NCBI RefSeq assembly: GCF_010093595.1
Contig: NW_022985439.1
Span: 1,011,713 to 1,075,712, forward strand
Origin: Mytilinidion resinicola
Lineage: Eukaryota > Ascomycota > Dothideomycetes > Mytilinidiales > Mytilinidiaceae
Length of the DNA stretch: 64,000 bases
Direction of reading: 5' to 3'
Position numbers and translations under genes: made by a program. Of this stretch, positions 44,879-56,199 are shown in pieces. The notes beneath the pieces are model-generated. The model searched no databases and was not told the origin of the DNA. It saw only the letters and a program-made list of their open reading frames with translations. The stretch's first letter is position 1, and the number at the start of each line of letters is the position of its first letter.

Positions 44879-46108
44879 GATGTTTGTGGATGTTTCAAGC
44901 AGGCGGGAGTTCTCTGATCATAGCTTTCTTTTCAGTTGAAATGGGGCCGAACAAGGCGGCGGTGTGCCATACGGCTGCGTCGAAAATGCTCGCTGGAACG
45001 GTGGCAGCGTCCGCAGTTTTGCTCTTCGTCACCGTATACCTCGTCGGCATTGAGTGCCTGCGGCATTTGCTTCCATTTGTGTGGATGAGACACTAAGAAA
45101 TTGAGTAGAGAGAGGTGTAGATGTAGGACAGTTGGTGAGATAGGTGTCTAGTACGTGAGAGATTGATTTGTGGCTAGGGTTGGGTTGGGAGGGGCTACGA
45201 AGACCTTGTATCCAAGGCTACAGAAACTTAGTTAATGAATGAAAGAGACCATTTCACATCATGTCTAAACTGGTTGCGGGTGCGCATGTAAAGGGTACCC
45301 ACCAGGGAGGTGCTTCGATAAGGTGAAGATGTTGGAAGTTAACGCCACTATGCGGCTTAGTTTTGAGTCCTTAACTTCCTGTTACCCCTTCCTACATTTT
45401 TTTTACCTACCTACCCTCTTACTCCCATTACTCCCATTACTCCAAATAACACTTACCCTCCATCAACCACCACCACGACGGCAGCACGTGGCGTAGCGCA
45501 TATCATCTCTTTACCAGCCTTCCGCAACCGATGTCGCAGGACCTTCCCACAACAAGCGAGAATTCTCGGGTAGAGGGTAAGTACGTCGAAGAGCTTCTGT
45601 GGTCCTAGATCCGGGCGCCTGGTTTTGCTTGCCGTTGGCTTTGGACTTGAAAGTGGTGACGGGATGCGGGGGGGTAGACCGGGGAGGCATAGTTTCAGGG
45701 CGGTGAATTCGGGACTTGGGGGGGATCCGAGTAGGCGGTTTTGATGGAAGCGTTGTGGATGGCCGGAGTGCTTGGTGATGTGGTACGAGGGCTGTTTGTA
45801 GGGTTTTAGCGTTTTAGATGGGATCGGTCTAATGGGGAAGGTAAGAAGCCTAGGGCTCATGGACGACGAAGGGATGCAGGGGTTAGAAGCTTGTCTTGTC
45901 CCATGCTCAACATTGAAAAGATAGGTTAGAACAGAAATCGAGTTCGATTGGTCTAGGTAGTATCTAAGCACGTTGATAGACATGCCGAAGCCGTTCTTCC
46001 TTTCCCTGCAGAAAAAGACCATAGCCATAGTTCCAAATCAGAGAAGCATCAAATCGCAGCCAGATGGTACGCCATCATCCAGGGGTATAAGTTCCTCGCC
46101 AAACCTCC
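44879..46108. other. Intergenic region between convergent genes
   Basis: About 1.2 kb. There is a short repeat of TACTCCCAT-like units near 45419-45445. No frame here has domain resemblance. Confidence 0.55.
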
Positions 46109-47736
46109 TCACAAGCTCGCCTTTCCTCTCGACTCGAACGGCATCGCCAGAACGATCAACCCTGCGGCAATGAAAAGAGCGCCGCTAACATAGACAGGCG
46201 CAGATGTCTCCAGGTTTGCAAACATTGCTATGATGGGCGCCATGATGCCGAAAATGCGATTCGCGGATGCCGTGATGGCATTGCCAGTTCCTCGGTCTTT
46301 GGTAGGGAAGATCTCCGGAGTGTATGCGTAGAGAACCGCGTACATGATGTTGCTGACGAAGCTGTAGGCACAGTTCCATCCGAGCAGAGCATTCGAACTC
46401 AGGGCTGTTGTCGAAGCGAACAAGAAGACGCCGGTCAAAACCGTGGAGAGCGCCAAAGCGCCTTTCCTTCCGAAATTTGGCAGCTCAACTAGCCAGCCAC
46501 CGAGGATACAGCCGGGAACACCAAGTACGGCGATGATGAGCGAGTTCCTGTACGTAATATAAGTTGACCCGTCACCGAGTTCTGCGCCGCGAGTGGCCTG
46601 GATGTATGGCAGGAATGCATTGTAGAGGGGGAAACCGAGGCCAATGAACGCCCAGACGGTGGTGATAAGTGATGTTGACAGGGCGAGCTTCTTAGTTGCA
46701 AAGAGAGCTTTGACGTGGGTGAAGTTGAACTTCTCAAGGTTCCGTTTGATCGCAGCGGCTGCCTCAGTGCCTCGAGGTCCGCCTTCTGGGTTGAAGACTT
46801 CCAGGTCTTCCAACGTAAGCGACGACGTTTTGCCGTTCCTTCGAGCGACCTCGTGCACGACTCGTACGGCTTCTGCGTCCTTTCCTTTGCCCATGAGGAA
46901 CTTTGGGGATTCGAAGACGGTGAAGGCGACGAAACGGAGGAGGAACATGATGAGAGCGATACCACCCATACAGATCATGAAATACCTCCAACCCATATTC
47001 TCAGACTTGGTGCAAACAGCCTGGGTTTCCTGACAGGTCAGATTTCCCAGGAGCGGCCAGGCAATGAGTGTAGCGACCACTTGCGCAAAGGCCCAGTCGA
47101 TGGAGAGAATCGTCAGGAGATATTGATGGCTCCCGGGAAGGAATTCAAGGAAAATGGCAGAATCAACGGGCAGATTTCCTCCCACCCCAACCGACCAAAG
47201 CGCTGCAAAGACTCCAATTGCCGCAAAGTTGGGAGATCCGGCGGCAATCATGCCAAAGAGGGCCGTGATACCAATGGTGAGGTTGAAAGCCCATCGTCGA
47301 CCAAAGATGTCGCATCCGAAACCCCAGAAGACGGCGCCGACCAGAAGTCCAATGTTCTGGGAGAGGGTCAAAAACGGAGCCCGGGTCGGGTGGAACTCGT
47401 TTTTGACCGGAGTGAAGATAAGCGACGTAACCTGCAGAAAGTGAGAAGAGGAACTCCGGGATTCTGTCCTCTCTATCTACTCACAATGGGCCAGAGGTTG
47501 TCCTGGGCCCAGCCAAAACCAATGACTATGAACAATTGCCATTGGTAGCGGCCCATTCCAATGTCCTGAATCGCCTTGTTCAAGACGCGTGCTTTTGCTT
47601 CATAGACGGGGTCCAGGCTGCCCTCCTCGAGCACTGCGGTCGGCGCGGCTTCAAGCTCGGCATTCGCGTGGCTGTACTCATTCGCATGGCTGTACTCTCC
47701 CGGCTTGACGTCGCTGTCGGTCTTGAGATCCGCCAT
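46109..47736 (-). CDS. MFS transporter of the sugar/SV2-like branch
   Basis: Two exons, complement(46109-47431, 47485-47736), give 524 residues. Exon 1 encodes an acidic cytosolic N-terminus with two copies of EYSHAN and ends FGWAQDNLWPI; exon 2 opens VTSLIFTPVKNEFHPTRAPFLTLSQNIGLLVGAVFWG. The loop-2 signature is GCDIFGRRWAFNL and the second-half counterpart is TPEIFPTKDRGTGNAI, typical of this branch. About 12 helices are expected, with a large central cytosolic loop (residues 240-300). Family members move sugars, phosphate or organic anions with protons; the substrate is not determinable. Intron GTGAGT...CTGCAG. The gene is convergent with PAP2. Confidence 0.88.
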
Positions 47737-48806
47737 GCTGGCTGGCGTCTGACTATCTGGGTGTTGGTGTGTGGAGATGTCGGGTAGACGGACGCTGCAT
47801 CACGTACGAGAGCGACAAGGCTTTTGTACGGAGGACAATGGAGTTGGAGCTGCCTCGTTCAGCTTAGAGATAGGTGACGCGATCGCACCCATTGCTTGCG
47901 CCTTGCAGACACGGGACGAATAATGGGGAGTCTGTTGTGCTACACGCGATCGCACCTGTTTGCGGACTTTGGACAGTGCGTCATAGCGAGCGCCATGGAG
48001 CGCCATGGACGCCATCTGTGCCATGGACTGCTGGAGCGGAACCACTGTCAGCAGAGCACGCAACGGGGAAGTCAGCGCGCAGTCCGAAGAGGCAGGGCCA
48101 TCCCACAGACGCCGTGCAGAGTAGGGTCGTGAACACCGCTGGTAGGTTCGCCTGGCAGCCGTGCAGTCCGTCGTGCCGCGATTGCGCGCAGCCTTATCCG
48201 CGTTGCTGAAAAGCGCAGTCTTGGCGTATTGCAAATCTGGTCGATTTACGTACAGAAGGCGTGGGGGAACCAGGAATATTTTCTTTTGAAGGATCACTAC
48301 CATGGCCTTTGGGATTGTGGTACCTAGTTAGGATGTTCAGGCACGGGAGAATAGTTTCATTCCTGCGCTGAGCTCGCATCTCGGGGGCATCCGTGCTTCT
48401 GCATCCTTCACATAGCCATGGTTAAATTTCGCAATGAGGGTGTCAAAGGCCGCTCTATGAACCACAGGTGTATTTGAGTGTCATTGCACATAATTCAGAC
48501 CCTCCTGTGCGACTTAAACGAACATCAGAATTCTCAGAGCCGCCCTGGGGGATTGCGACACCCTTGTTCAAGTCTCTCATGATCTCCCTTTCCCGGTGCT
48601 TGCAATCATGCCACTATGGCCTATCTCTCCTCCACAGCATACCCGTCGTAGGATTTATGCGTGTGAACGTCCTTGACGTGTCGTTTCGGTGTAGTATCGT
48701 CGGGAATCAGTTCATGACTGCAGCTCTCGGGTCGCTCAAAGCAATGCCTCTCTAATGCTTGTGTGGGTGATATCTTGCCTCTGGCGAGCATCCTTAAAGC
48801 ACTGCA
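47737..48806. other. Intergenic region
   Basis: About 1.07 kb upstream of the MFS gene and downstream of RAD9. It contains a small direct repeat of CGCCATGGA around 47991-48010. I see no coding frame, RNA or mobile element. Confidence 0.55.
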
Positions 48807-50353
48807 TTACCACAGCCCCTTGATCTAGGGACAGTTAGCACTTGAACATCAGCTAGTAAGTACTTCAGCCTACCTGTGAGATCCTCTGTGTCGGCGCAAC
48901 TCCGTCTGCACTCTCTTCCGCCGGAACGCGCGCCAAACTTCCACTATCTCGGAAAGTTGGGTACATTCCTGCGTCCTACGCATATATTAGATCTGATAGC
49001 AAGTGTAAGAGAACTTGAGCATACGTTTTCAGCACTGGCGTCCCATCCGAGGGTTTCTTCATCATTCCTAGAGTCTGCCGGATCCCATTGCGTATCCTCG
49101 TCTACTCCGACAAAGAGGCTTTCGGAGTCCTCACTGGGTACTGGTGACGGTGCCTTTCTAGCAGCTCTGGAATTGCCAAGACGGCGTGCTGATGTGGCTG
49201 ATGTGCGTGTTGTGGGCGCAGGTGGTGGAGGCATGTCCTGTCTGAAGCTCCGACTCTCTGATCGCTCTGTGGTAGTTGATGGGCCCCTCGATGTCGTCCT
49301 TGATGGTCCCACAGGAGCTGCAGATGGTGGTGGTGGTGGTGTATCCACATAATCTCCAGCAGTCATGAGTGTGAACTCGCAGTACATGCCATCCGACGTA
49401 TAGTTGAACTGTAGAGGTCGCGTGGGATGAGAGTAATGGGCATTCAAGCTAGTTTTGAGAGTGTCTGCGTGAAGGACGATGGCTCGGAAGTCCTTTACGC
49501 TGATAATGGTGTGCATTCTCTCCTGTGCAGTGAAATTTTCAAAGTCGGAGACATTGACAGCTACGGCAGTCTGCAAAGGCTGTTTCAATATCTCTACAAG
49601 ATGTTAGCGTAACTCGATATATGTATTATGAAGTATACCTTTCCCATTGGCGATTTTTTCGGTAAAGCTCGTAAAGACCACTCGATCCTCTTCAGCATAG
49701 ATGTCGAGCTGTTCCGTCCTGCGACCAAAGTACTCGATATACTCTCTTAGTAGGCCAGACGAAATGCTCCAGTGATTCTTGGCTGCGTTTTTGTCAAAAA
49801 GCGCGTGCAAGATTTCGACGGACTCGTATGTCAATTTATAGGTTTTGGTGACGCCTTGGTTGCACACCATCTTCACCACAAAGCGACACTCAGTCTTATC
49901 TGGCCGATCTTGCACGCTGACTTCACAACGATCGATGGCAGTATCTTTTCCTCGAGCGTCATCTAGGCGCGGCTTGAATACAGACAGCAGGGCCTAGACA
50001 AGCGTGGTTAGAGAAGAACCACAGTCCTTTTTAATGGAGACCTTGCCTTGCTATACATGCTGCATGTGAAGCGCCCATCTGGTGCAGAATCTTTGGGACG
50101 ACATTCGTAAGTTGAGAAAAACGTCTTCCCTTCCAGGGAACACGACGCATACGCGGACTTGGACGAGTTTAAGGCCGTGAAAGACAACTTGTGACTTTGA
50201 TCAGAATCTTGTTTCCAGCCGGAGTAGATAGTCACTTACCCTCTCCCTTCGAGCTTCAATGGCAACGGTATCGCTGAACTTAGCAAGGCACATGAGAATC
50301 TCATGAATTTTTGCAGCCGCTTCCGGCTTCAGAGTGAAGTCGAGCGTCTCCAT
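48807..50353 (-). CDS. RAD9: DNA-damage checkpoint clamp subunit RAD9
   Basis: Six exons, complement(48807-48824, 48874-48975, 49025-49593, 49639-49993, 50047-50187, 50240-50353), close to 432 residues. The start METLDFTLKPEAAAKIHEILMCLAKFSDTVAIEA and LSFTALNSSKSAYASC are the PCNA-like Rad9 N-domain. YIEYFGRRTEQLDIYAEED and VSVKDFRAIVLHADTLK-type segments complete the second lobe. The disordered tail carries SESLFVGVDEDTQWDP and ends APTQRISQIKGLW, the conserved C-terminal signature built from an 18-nt last exon. Rad9 joins Rad1 and Hus1 in the 9-1-1 clamp that loads at damaged DNA and activates the Mec1/ATR checkpoint. The intron 49994-50046 begins GC rather than GT. The gene is divergent from the F-box/LRR gene at 50611. 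Confidence 0.9.
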
Positions 50354-50610
50354 GATGGGCGGTGAAAAGTTCTGCGGAGTTTAGGTGACCTTCCACAACC
50401 GTCGGCCACTGCGGCCTATCATCATCTCGCCTCTCGGACTCTCGTGATGCTTGAGGCGATGGTGTTGTGAAGATCGCTAGATCCTTCTTCGCGTGAAGAG
50501 ACCCGACGCGTTTAGGTTCGCGAAGAACTGCCCCGACGACGTCACCCGCAAACAACGGCTATCAGAAACCCTCTTTTCATCCACCCATCCTTTACATTCA
50601 TCTAAAAACC

Positions 50611-52896
50611 ATGGTTCCCCAACTTCCAGACGACATCTTGCATATGCTATGCGAGGAACTAGCATTGCAACGCAGTCTCGACACTCTGTTCAATTGCGCC
50701 ACAGCAAGCCGCGCCTTAGCAATCCCAGCTTTGACATGGCTCTACCGCTCCCACCACAAGTCTCCAGTCCGAGGCGGAGGGGATGACGAAGCTATATCTA
50801 TGGCTACTCATGAGCTGGTTGTTCAGAGATGGTCTATCCTATGGAGATCCATTATTGCATCCGCGCTGGACGCGACTCTCTTCCCTTACTGCAGATACAT
50901 CACAACGCTCGATCTGCGTGATCTAGCGTACCTCCTAGAAAATGACAAATTTAAAGGCAAAATCTTGAAGTAAGTCCGGCGGTCATTGTCAGCAGTGTGA
51001 GCTCGTACTGATTTATCTCTAGGAGCTTCTTCAGAGCAGACCTAGCCAAATTCCATCATACCATGGAGGTACCTTATCGCAAGAGCAAGCGAACCGTCCT
51101 CAATGTCAATTCCATCATAGACGCGGTTGGAGAAGGTAATCATTTTTTTCACATTTAGATGGAAGTCATCACAATATTTTGCTAATACTATCGCAGCCGT
51201 TACCGAACACACGCCGATGCTCGAGCAAATAAGTGGTCAACGTAAGCTATAGGCTCCTCCTAATTCAGCATAATTGCGCTCTAATCGATCTCATAGTCCT
51301 CTCGCATGCACTCGTCCGATGGGTTCCTCGACTTCCTCGACTCCATTCGTTAGAGTTATGGGATGGCAAGGCGCTGGAGGATGAGATACTGCATGCTTCT
51401 ATCCGGGCAAACTGCCCACACTTCGATGCGCTCAGCATCTACCATTGGTAAGCCATCGTATTCCTTCATTGGCAACATCCGATTACCACTACTTGGGGTA
51501 TCCCTAAGGGCTTCCAAAACTCCGAATACGATGTAAATGACAATGCATTGGACATTGGGTAGCCTTTTGACTAGCTGGCTACATACTAGCTGAGCTACTC
51601 CCCACAGCGGTGTCTAGCTTCTAATGGCGATACTTAAGAAGTGATACCTGTGTGCCCAGACTTATGGTCTAGTACTATTAGAAGCTGGATACCGCTGTCA
51701 GGAGTAGTCCCGCTGCTAGGAAGCTGTTCAGTGGAAAGGCAGCTTAGATTCGTGCTGCATGAAACTTAACATTGTGCCTAGATTCTGGAACAGCACCGGG
51801 GCACCCCTAGCAGTGTCAAACGAGTGTGCACGGGCTCATATTTTGTCACTGTACCGTATACTAATATTTAGCTAGGCAATCTGAGGACCGTGATCACAAA
51901 CTCTCCAACTTCATCAGTGGCCTTCGTCCCCAATCTCTCAAATATCTAGAGACCATCAGCGACACTGGAATTGGTGCAGAAGCCTTCCTGGCTTTGAATA
52001 CCCATGGCGAGTCCTTGAAGGAGCTCAGACTATGCCTCCGTACTGACACACTTCCTCACCTTTCACTCTTGAGGGGCTGCACGGCGATTGAAACCCTCAG
52101 GTTAGAAGATAACGACGGCCATACAGATATCAAAGCGACTCAAAACGACGTCTTCCTCGAAGTTATTGAGTGGCTCCGAAAATGCGAGGATCTGAAAAAC
52201 TTCAGCCTCACCAACTTTGTGGATGCAGCTGCCATCGTATTCCCACTTCTACTAGAAGAAAAGATTCACCTTCGGAAGCTGGATATTGACACCTACGTTG
52301 TGAACAGCAACAAGATGTTTCACCAGGCGCTCATACACCAGCGCGAATCCTTGCGAGCTTTGACGCTAAGCGGCGACAGCGATGAGATGTTCAGGGATGA
52401 CGTCGATGTCCTCGTTGACTCGCTCAAGTCTTTGACGGAACTGAGGGAACTAGAGCTACGTGGCGTGTCAGATTGGCTCAAAGATGAGCATTTCAACCAA
52501 ATCATCGACAGACTGGATAAGCTTGAAGACTTCTACATCAGCGGCTTGGAAGTGACAGATGCTGTGCTGGATAAGGCTGCTAGCCTCCGCAACCTGAGGA
52601 GTATGACCTTCATGGTCATGAGCAAGTTTACGTTGGATGGCCTACTAGAGTTCGTATCGAAACTAGGCCCGGGCAACCAAGGCCTAGTACTGCTAATCGG
52701 AATGGCTGATCCGGGCGCATTACTATCCGAAGATGAACTCAGTCTGGTTCGAGAAAGCTTAATGGTGAAGGTCGGCGGCAGGCTGGAGTATACTCCTTGG
52801 AGAGGTATGCTTATCGCTTTCTCTTTGGACGCCACAGCACAATCTAACGGACTGATAGACCCAGACGTATCTGAATTCGAGGGAGACTCGGATTGA
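50611..52896 (+). CDS. F-box/LRR protein with an unusually long intron
   Basis: Five exons, 50611-50969, 51023-51135, 51197-51241, 51297-51447 and 51876-52896, give 562 residues. The N-terminus (QLPDDILHMLCEELALQRSLDTLFNCATASRAL) is an F-box. The C-terminal half carries leucine-rich repeats (LKELRLCLRTDTLPHLSLLRGCTAIETLRLEDN, LRELELRGVSDWLKDE). Exon junctions close in frame with GT...AG. The last intron is 428 bp, several times longer than the others, because it contains a long imperfect inverted repeat. The role is presumably substrate recognition for an SCF ubiquitin ligase; the target is unknown. The start is the first ATG and begins the F-box closely. Confidence 0.8.
51563..51741. mobile_element. 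MITE-like inverted repeat inside the F-box/LRR gene intron
   Basis: The left arm (51591-51625: ctactccccacagcggtgtc then tagcttctaat) matches the reverse complement of the right arm (51677-51708) with few mismatches. Weaker pairing extends outward to gccttttgac on the left and gtggaaaggc on the right, giving about 180 bp. It has no coding capacity, which fits a non-autonomous miniature element or a large hairpin. I see no clear target-site duplication, so the boundary is approximate. Confidence 0.6.
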
Positions 52897-53699
52897 TGCC
52901 ACTACCTGTGAGGCTTCAAATTGTCGAAGAAAACCTAGCACTCCGCGCAACATACGCAGTTTGTGTACGCCGGTTCATCACCACCTGAGGTGGCCTGGTG
53001 AGTTACAGGCTGTTCAAAATAATTCATATATACTTCGTCCAGTTCTGGAATATGCATTGGAGAACATTGAACCGTAGTGTTTAGGCGTACGCAGCCTTAG
53101 TGAAAATGTTTTAGCACTGTAACTTGCCATAAAACGGTTCTAATCTTAGGAAGCCTTTTTCCGGCCGTTGTGCCTTGAATGTCGGAGGTTCCTCCTCGGA
53201 GTCAACGTTGTGGAGCGTTCCAGTCTATTTAGGTGCTAATTGGCTAGCATTTCCCCAGATTTCGGTTAGTATAGTCAATAGACTGTCCCGAGAAACCTTC
53301 CGCGCGATTTCGCACACGTTCTTCTCAATGTACATTGGCGTCATGGGCTGCCATCGCCAAAGGCACCTCGGTCTGGGCCTGCTCAGATCAAGGCAGTCAT
53401 ACTCATCGTGCCGCTCCTCGGGCTCGGGAAGATCGCAAAATATGGAGATGCGGGGGAATGACATGCACCACCGAGAAACCATCCTTGTCCGTCCCGTCAT
53501 CTCTGCATCTCTCTCCATTCACATCGATCAGCTATTCCCTGTTGCTATGCATTTTGTCATGGCTATGACCTTTTCCTGGAATGGCTTCTGCTTTAAGTTG
53601 TGGGGATTCCCGCATAACATGAGCAATTTTGTGATGCTCAATTGAATCTCAACTACGCGAAAATACTCAGTCTTAGCTGATTGACTGTTGTACTCAAGA
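52897..53699. other. Intergenic region upstream of the GH32 gene
   Basis: About 0.8 kb. On the minus strand a 97-codon frame with an ATG (53225-53518) looks mildly coding but has no known domain or neighbouring exon, so I leave it unannotated. I see no repeat or RNA gene. Confidence 0.5.
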
Positions 53700-55878
53700 A
53701 TGCGAGCCACATATCTACTGAGCCTCGTGCACGGTACGTTGGGTGTCGTGTCTGCACAACTCCTAGAAGCTTCGACAATAGACGTCATAGGAAATAACAG
53801 CCTCTTCACACGATGGCGTCCGGTAGCTCACTTTATACCTCCCGCAGGATGGATGAATGTAAGTACTCAATACGCTTTAGAGTGTTCAAGCAAGCTTTGC
53901 ACGGAAGACCTTCACTGACCTATTTTCCAGGATCCTTGCGGTTCGATGTACGACCCCACAAGGGATATATACCATCTCTTCTATCAATGGCATCCAAATC
54001 ACGTAAATTGGGGTGAGCTTATGAGCAGCATTTACAGTGTTGCTATACTCACAATATTACAGGGAACATCTCGTGGGGGTGAGCTCTGTGAAATCTGACT
54101 GACTTTAGCGGGTGACTGGAAGCTGATTTCTTGCAGCCATGCTACTTCGAAAGACCTCATTACATGGGAAGATGTCGGCGGCTGGCATGATCAAGACGCT
54201 CAAGCTCTAGGCACTGGACCGGTGGGGACGTACAACGGACTCGGGATCTTCTCTGGTACCGCTCAGCCAGTCAACCTTCACGGTAAACAAGATGGCACCC
54301 TCCTAGCCTTCTACACCTCGGTATCGTATCTCCCTACCAGTTGGTCAATCCCGTATCATCGTGGAACTGAAAGCCAAAGCATTGCCATGTCTTCTAACGG
54401 AGGCGTCACGTGGCACGAACACCCAGGCAATCCGATCATTACTGAGGTGCCAGGAAATTGGAACATTACCGGATGGCGAGACCCCTTCGTTGAACCATGG
54501 CCAGCGATGGATGCGTTGCTGGGCCAATCTGAACCACAATACTACGCTGTTTTTGGATCTGGAATCAAAGGTGTCGGCCCACGTATTCCATTCTATTCTG
54601 CCCCTGCCAGCAATCTGACCCAATGGAAATTCCTCGGTGCGCTCTGGGAACCTGCATACAACATAAGCCTAGGCTCTGTTCTCGAGACAGGCTCTTACGG
54701 GTTCAATTTTGAAGTGTAAATGATTTACCCCGTTCATCAGAGGAAAGAAAACTCTGCTAACTACTCACACAGCTCTAGCTTTTTCTCCCTCGAAGACTCT
54801 ACTGGAGCTCAACATTGCTTCGTCAATATGGGTTCTGAGGGCGGCAATGTGAGCTTCCATGAAAGCGCACATTGGGCTTTGTGGAACGAGGGAGTTGTTA
54901 CAAGACGCGACAACGGGTCCGCCCAGTTCAATCCAGTCTCTGGTAGCGCAGCCGATTGGGGACTACTATATGCACTGACAAGCTTCAATGATACCAAGAA
55001 CAACCGCCGCGTCCAGTGGGGCTGGGCGCCGGAGGATGAAGGCGACTTTTCCATCAATCAACAAGGTTTCCAGGGCTGCATGGCTCTTCCTCGCGAGCTT
55101 TTCGTTCACGAGGTTGCTAGCGTTGTCAACGTTGATGATAGCTCGACCGGCCCCGGTAGCTCTCACTTCGTCAAAAATGGCGATGGAACTTTCACGGCCT
55201 ATACTCTCGGCGTGCGTCCACTCGCCGATGTGGTCGCGGGTATTCGAAAAGGCTCAAAAGCTGTGGAATTCACCATAGGCGCATGTTCATCGAGTAAAAT
55301 CGCGGGTAAGGGGACTAGTCACATGGAGCTCGCTGCCACCTTTAGCGACTTCAACGGCATTGCTGGTCTGAGAGTCGCTGCGTCGCCTGGTGGAGAAGAG
55401 TATACTAATGTCTACTACGACTCTTCCAATCATACCCTCAATGTCGACCGTTCTCATTCCTCTACTGTCACAGAGTTTGCGAACTCGACTGTCGTGGGAT
55501 ACTTCCGTCCCTACACTCTGGCGGCCAGTGGCATAGAGAGCATCGCCATGAGCGTCTTTCTAGATGGTTCACTTTTAGAAGTCTATGTCAATGTGAGTAT
55601 TCTTCAAGTCCTTGCGTCTCGTCTCTGCTATGAAATTCTGGAACTCATGTTACTTTTAGGGCCGCTTCGCTCTCACTACGCGTATCTACCCTAGTCGCGA
55701 GGACTCGACCAACTTCGGTGTCTATGTAGAAGAAGGTGCTAGTGTGCATGTTGCTGAGGTCGTAGCTTGGGTTGGCCTGCGCAATGTGTGGCCTGATCGC
55801 CCTCTTAATTCAAGCAGTAAGCTCGTTTTTGATACTGCTGCTGAAACCAATAACTATACATGGTGGTCAGGGAATTGA
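53700..55878 (+). CDS. Secreted GH32 glycosidase (invertase/inulinase family)
   Basis: Six exons, 53700-53858, 53931-54012, 54063-54078, 54137-54715, 54773-55592 and 55660-55878, give 624 residues. A signal peptide (MRATYLLSLVHGTLGVVSAQ) leads to the beta-propeller. The nucleophile motif is WMN-DPCG, with the intron falling between N and D. The transition-state motif is WRDPF, and the general acid motif is GFNFEVSS, where most members have ECP. The C-terminal beta-sandwich contains the conserved SVFLDGSLLEVYVNGR. It has many Asn-x-Ser/Thr sites, fitting secretion. It would hydrolyse sucrose or fructans; the exact specificity is not clear because the acid motif is unusual. Exon 3 is 16 nt long. 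Confidence 0.9.
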
Positions 55879-56199
55879 GGGCACGGATGCCGGTGAGGTT
55901 TGTTTATTGAGCTTGTAGTAGTCATATTCATGAATCCCATTGGTCCAAACGTGTGTAATGCAAACACGGTACTAAGGCGTACTCGTGGATGATACAAGTG
56001 ACCAATTTTGCTCAGTCCCAGTGAAATGTTACTAAAGTTCCCTTGGCGATGAATGTTTTGTTGTTGATCTGTTGCCTCTGGCAACCGCGTTTTGGCGACG
56101 CGACCAAGGGAGGTGATGCCGCCAACACCGTGATTCTCGAGATCCCCACAACCACACCTACAAACCCGGGGAACCGTATATGGGCACGCATCCATTCCG
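55879..56199. other. Short intergenic region
   Basis: About 320 bp between the GH32 3' end and the ASPM-like gene start. It holds 3' UTR and promoter sequence with no distinct element. A frame upstream of 56200 has an ATG at 56180 but is out of frame. Confidence 0.5.

Noticed and set aside
44875..45096. 73-codon frame with a hydrophobic stretch after PAP2
   Set aside because: It overlaps the PAP2 stop, is short and has no similarity that I recognise; more likely 3' UTR.
53225..53518. 97-codon minus-strand frame upstream of the GH32 gene
   Set aside because: It has an ATG and fair composition but no domain, no neighbouring exons, and ends within ordinary intergenic sequence.
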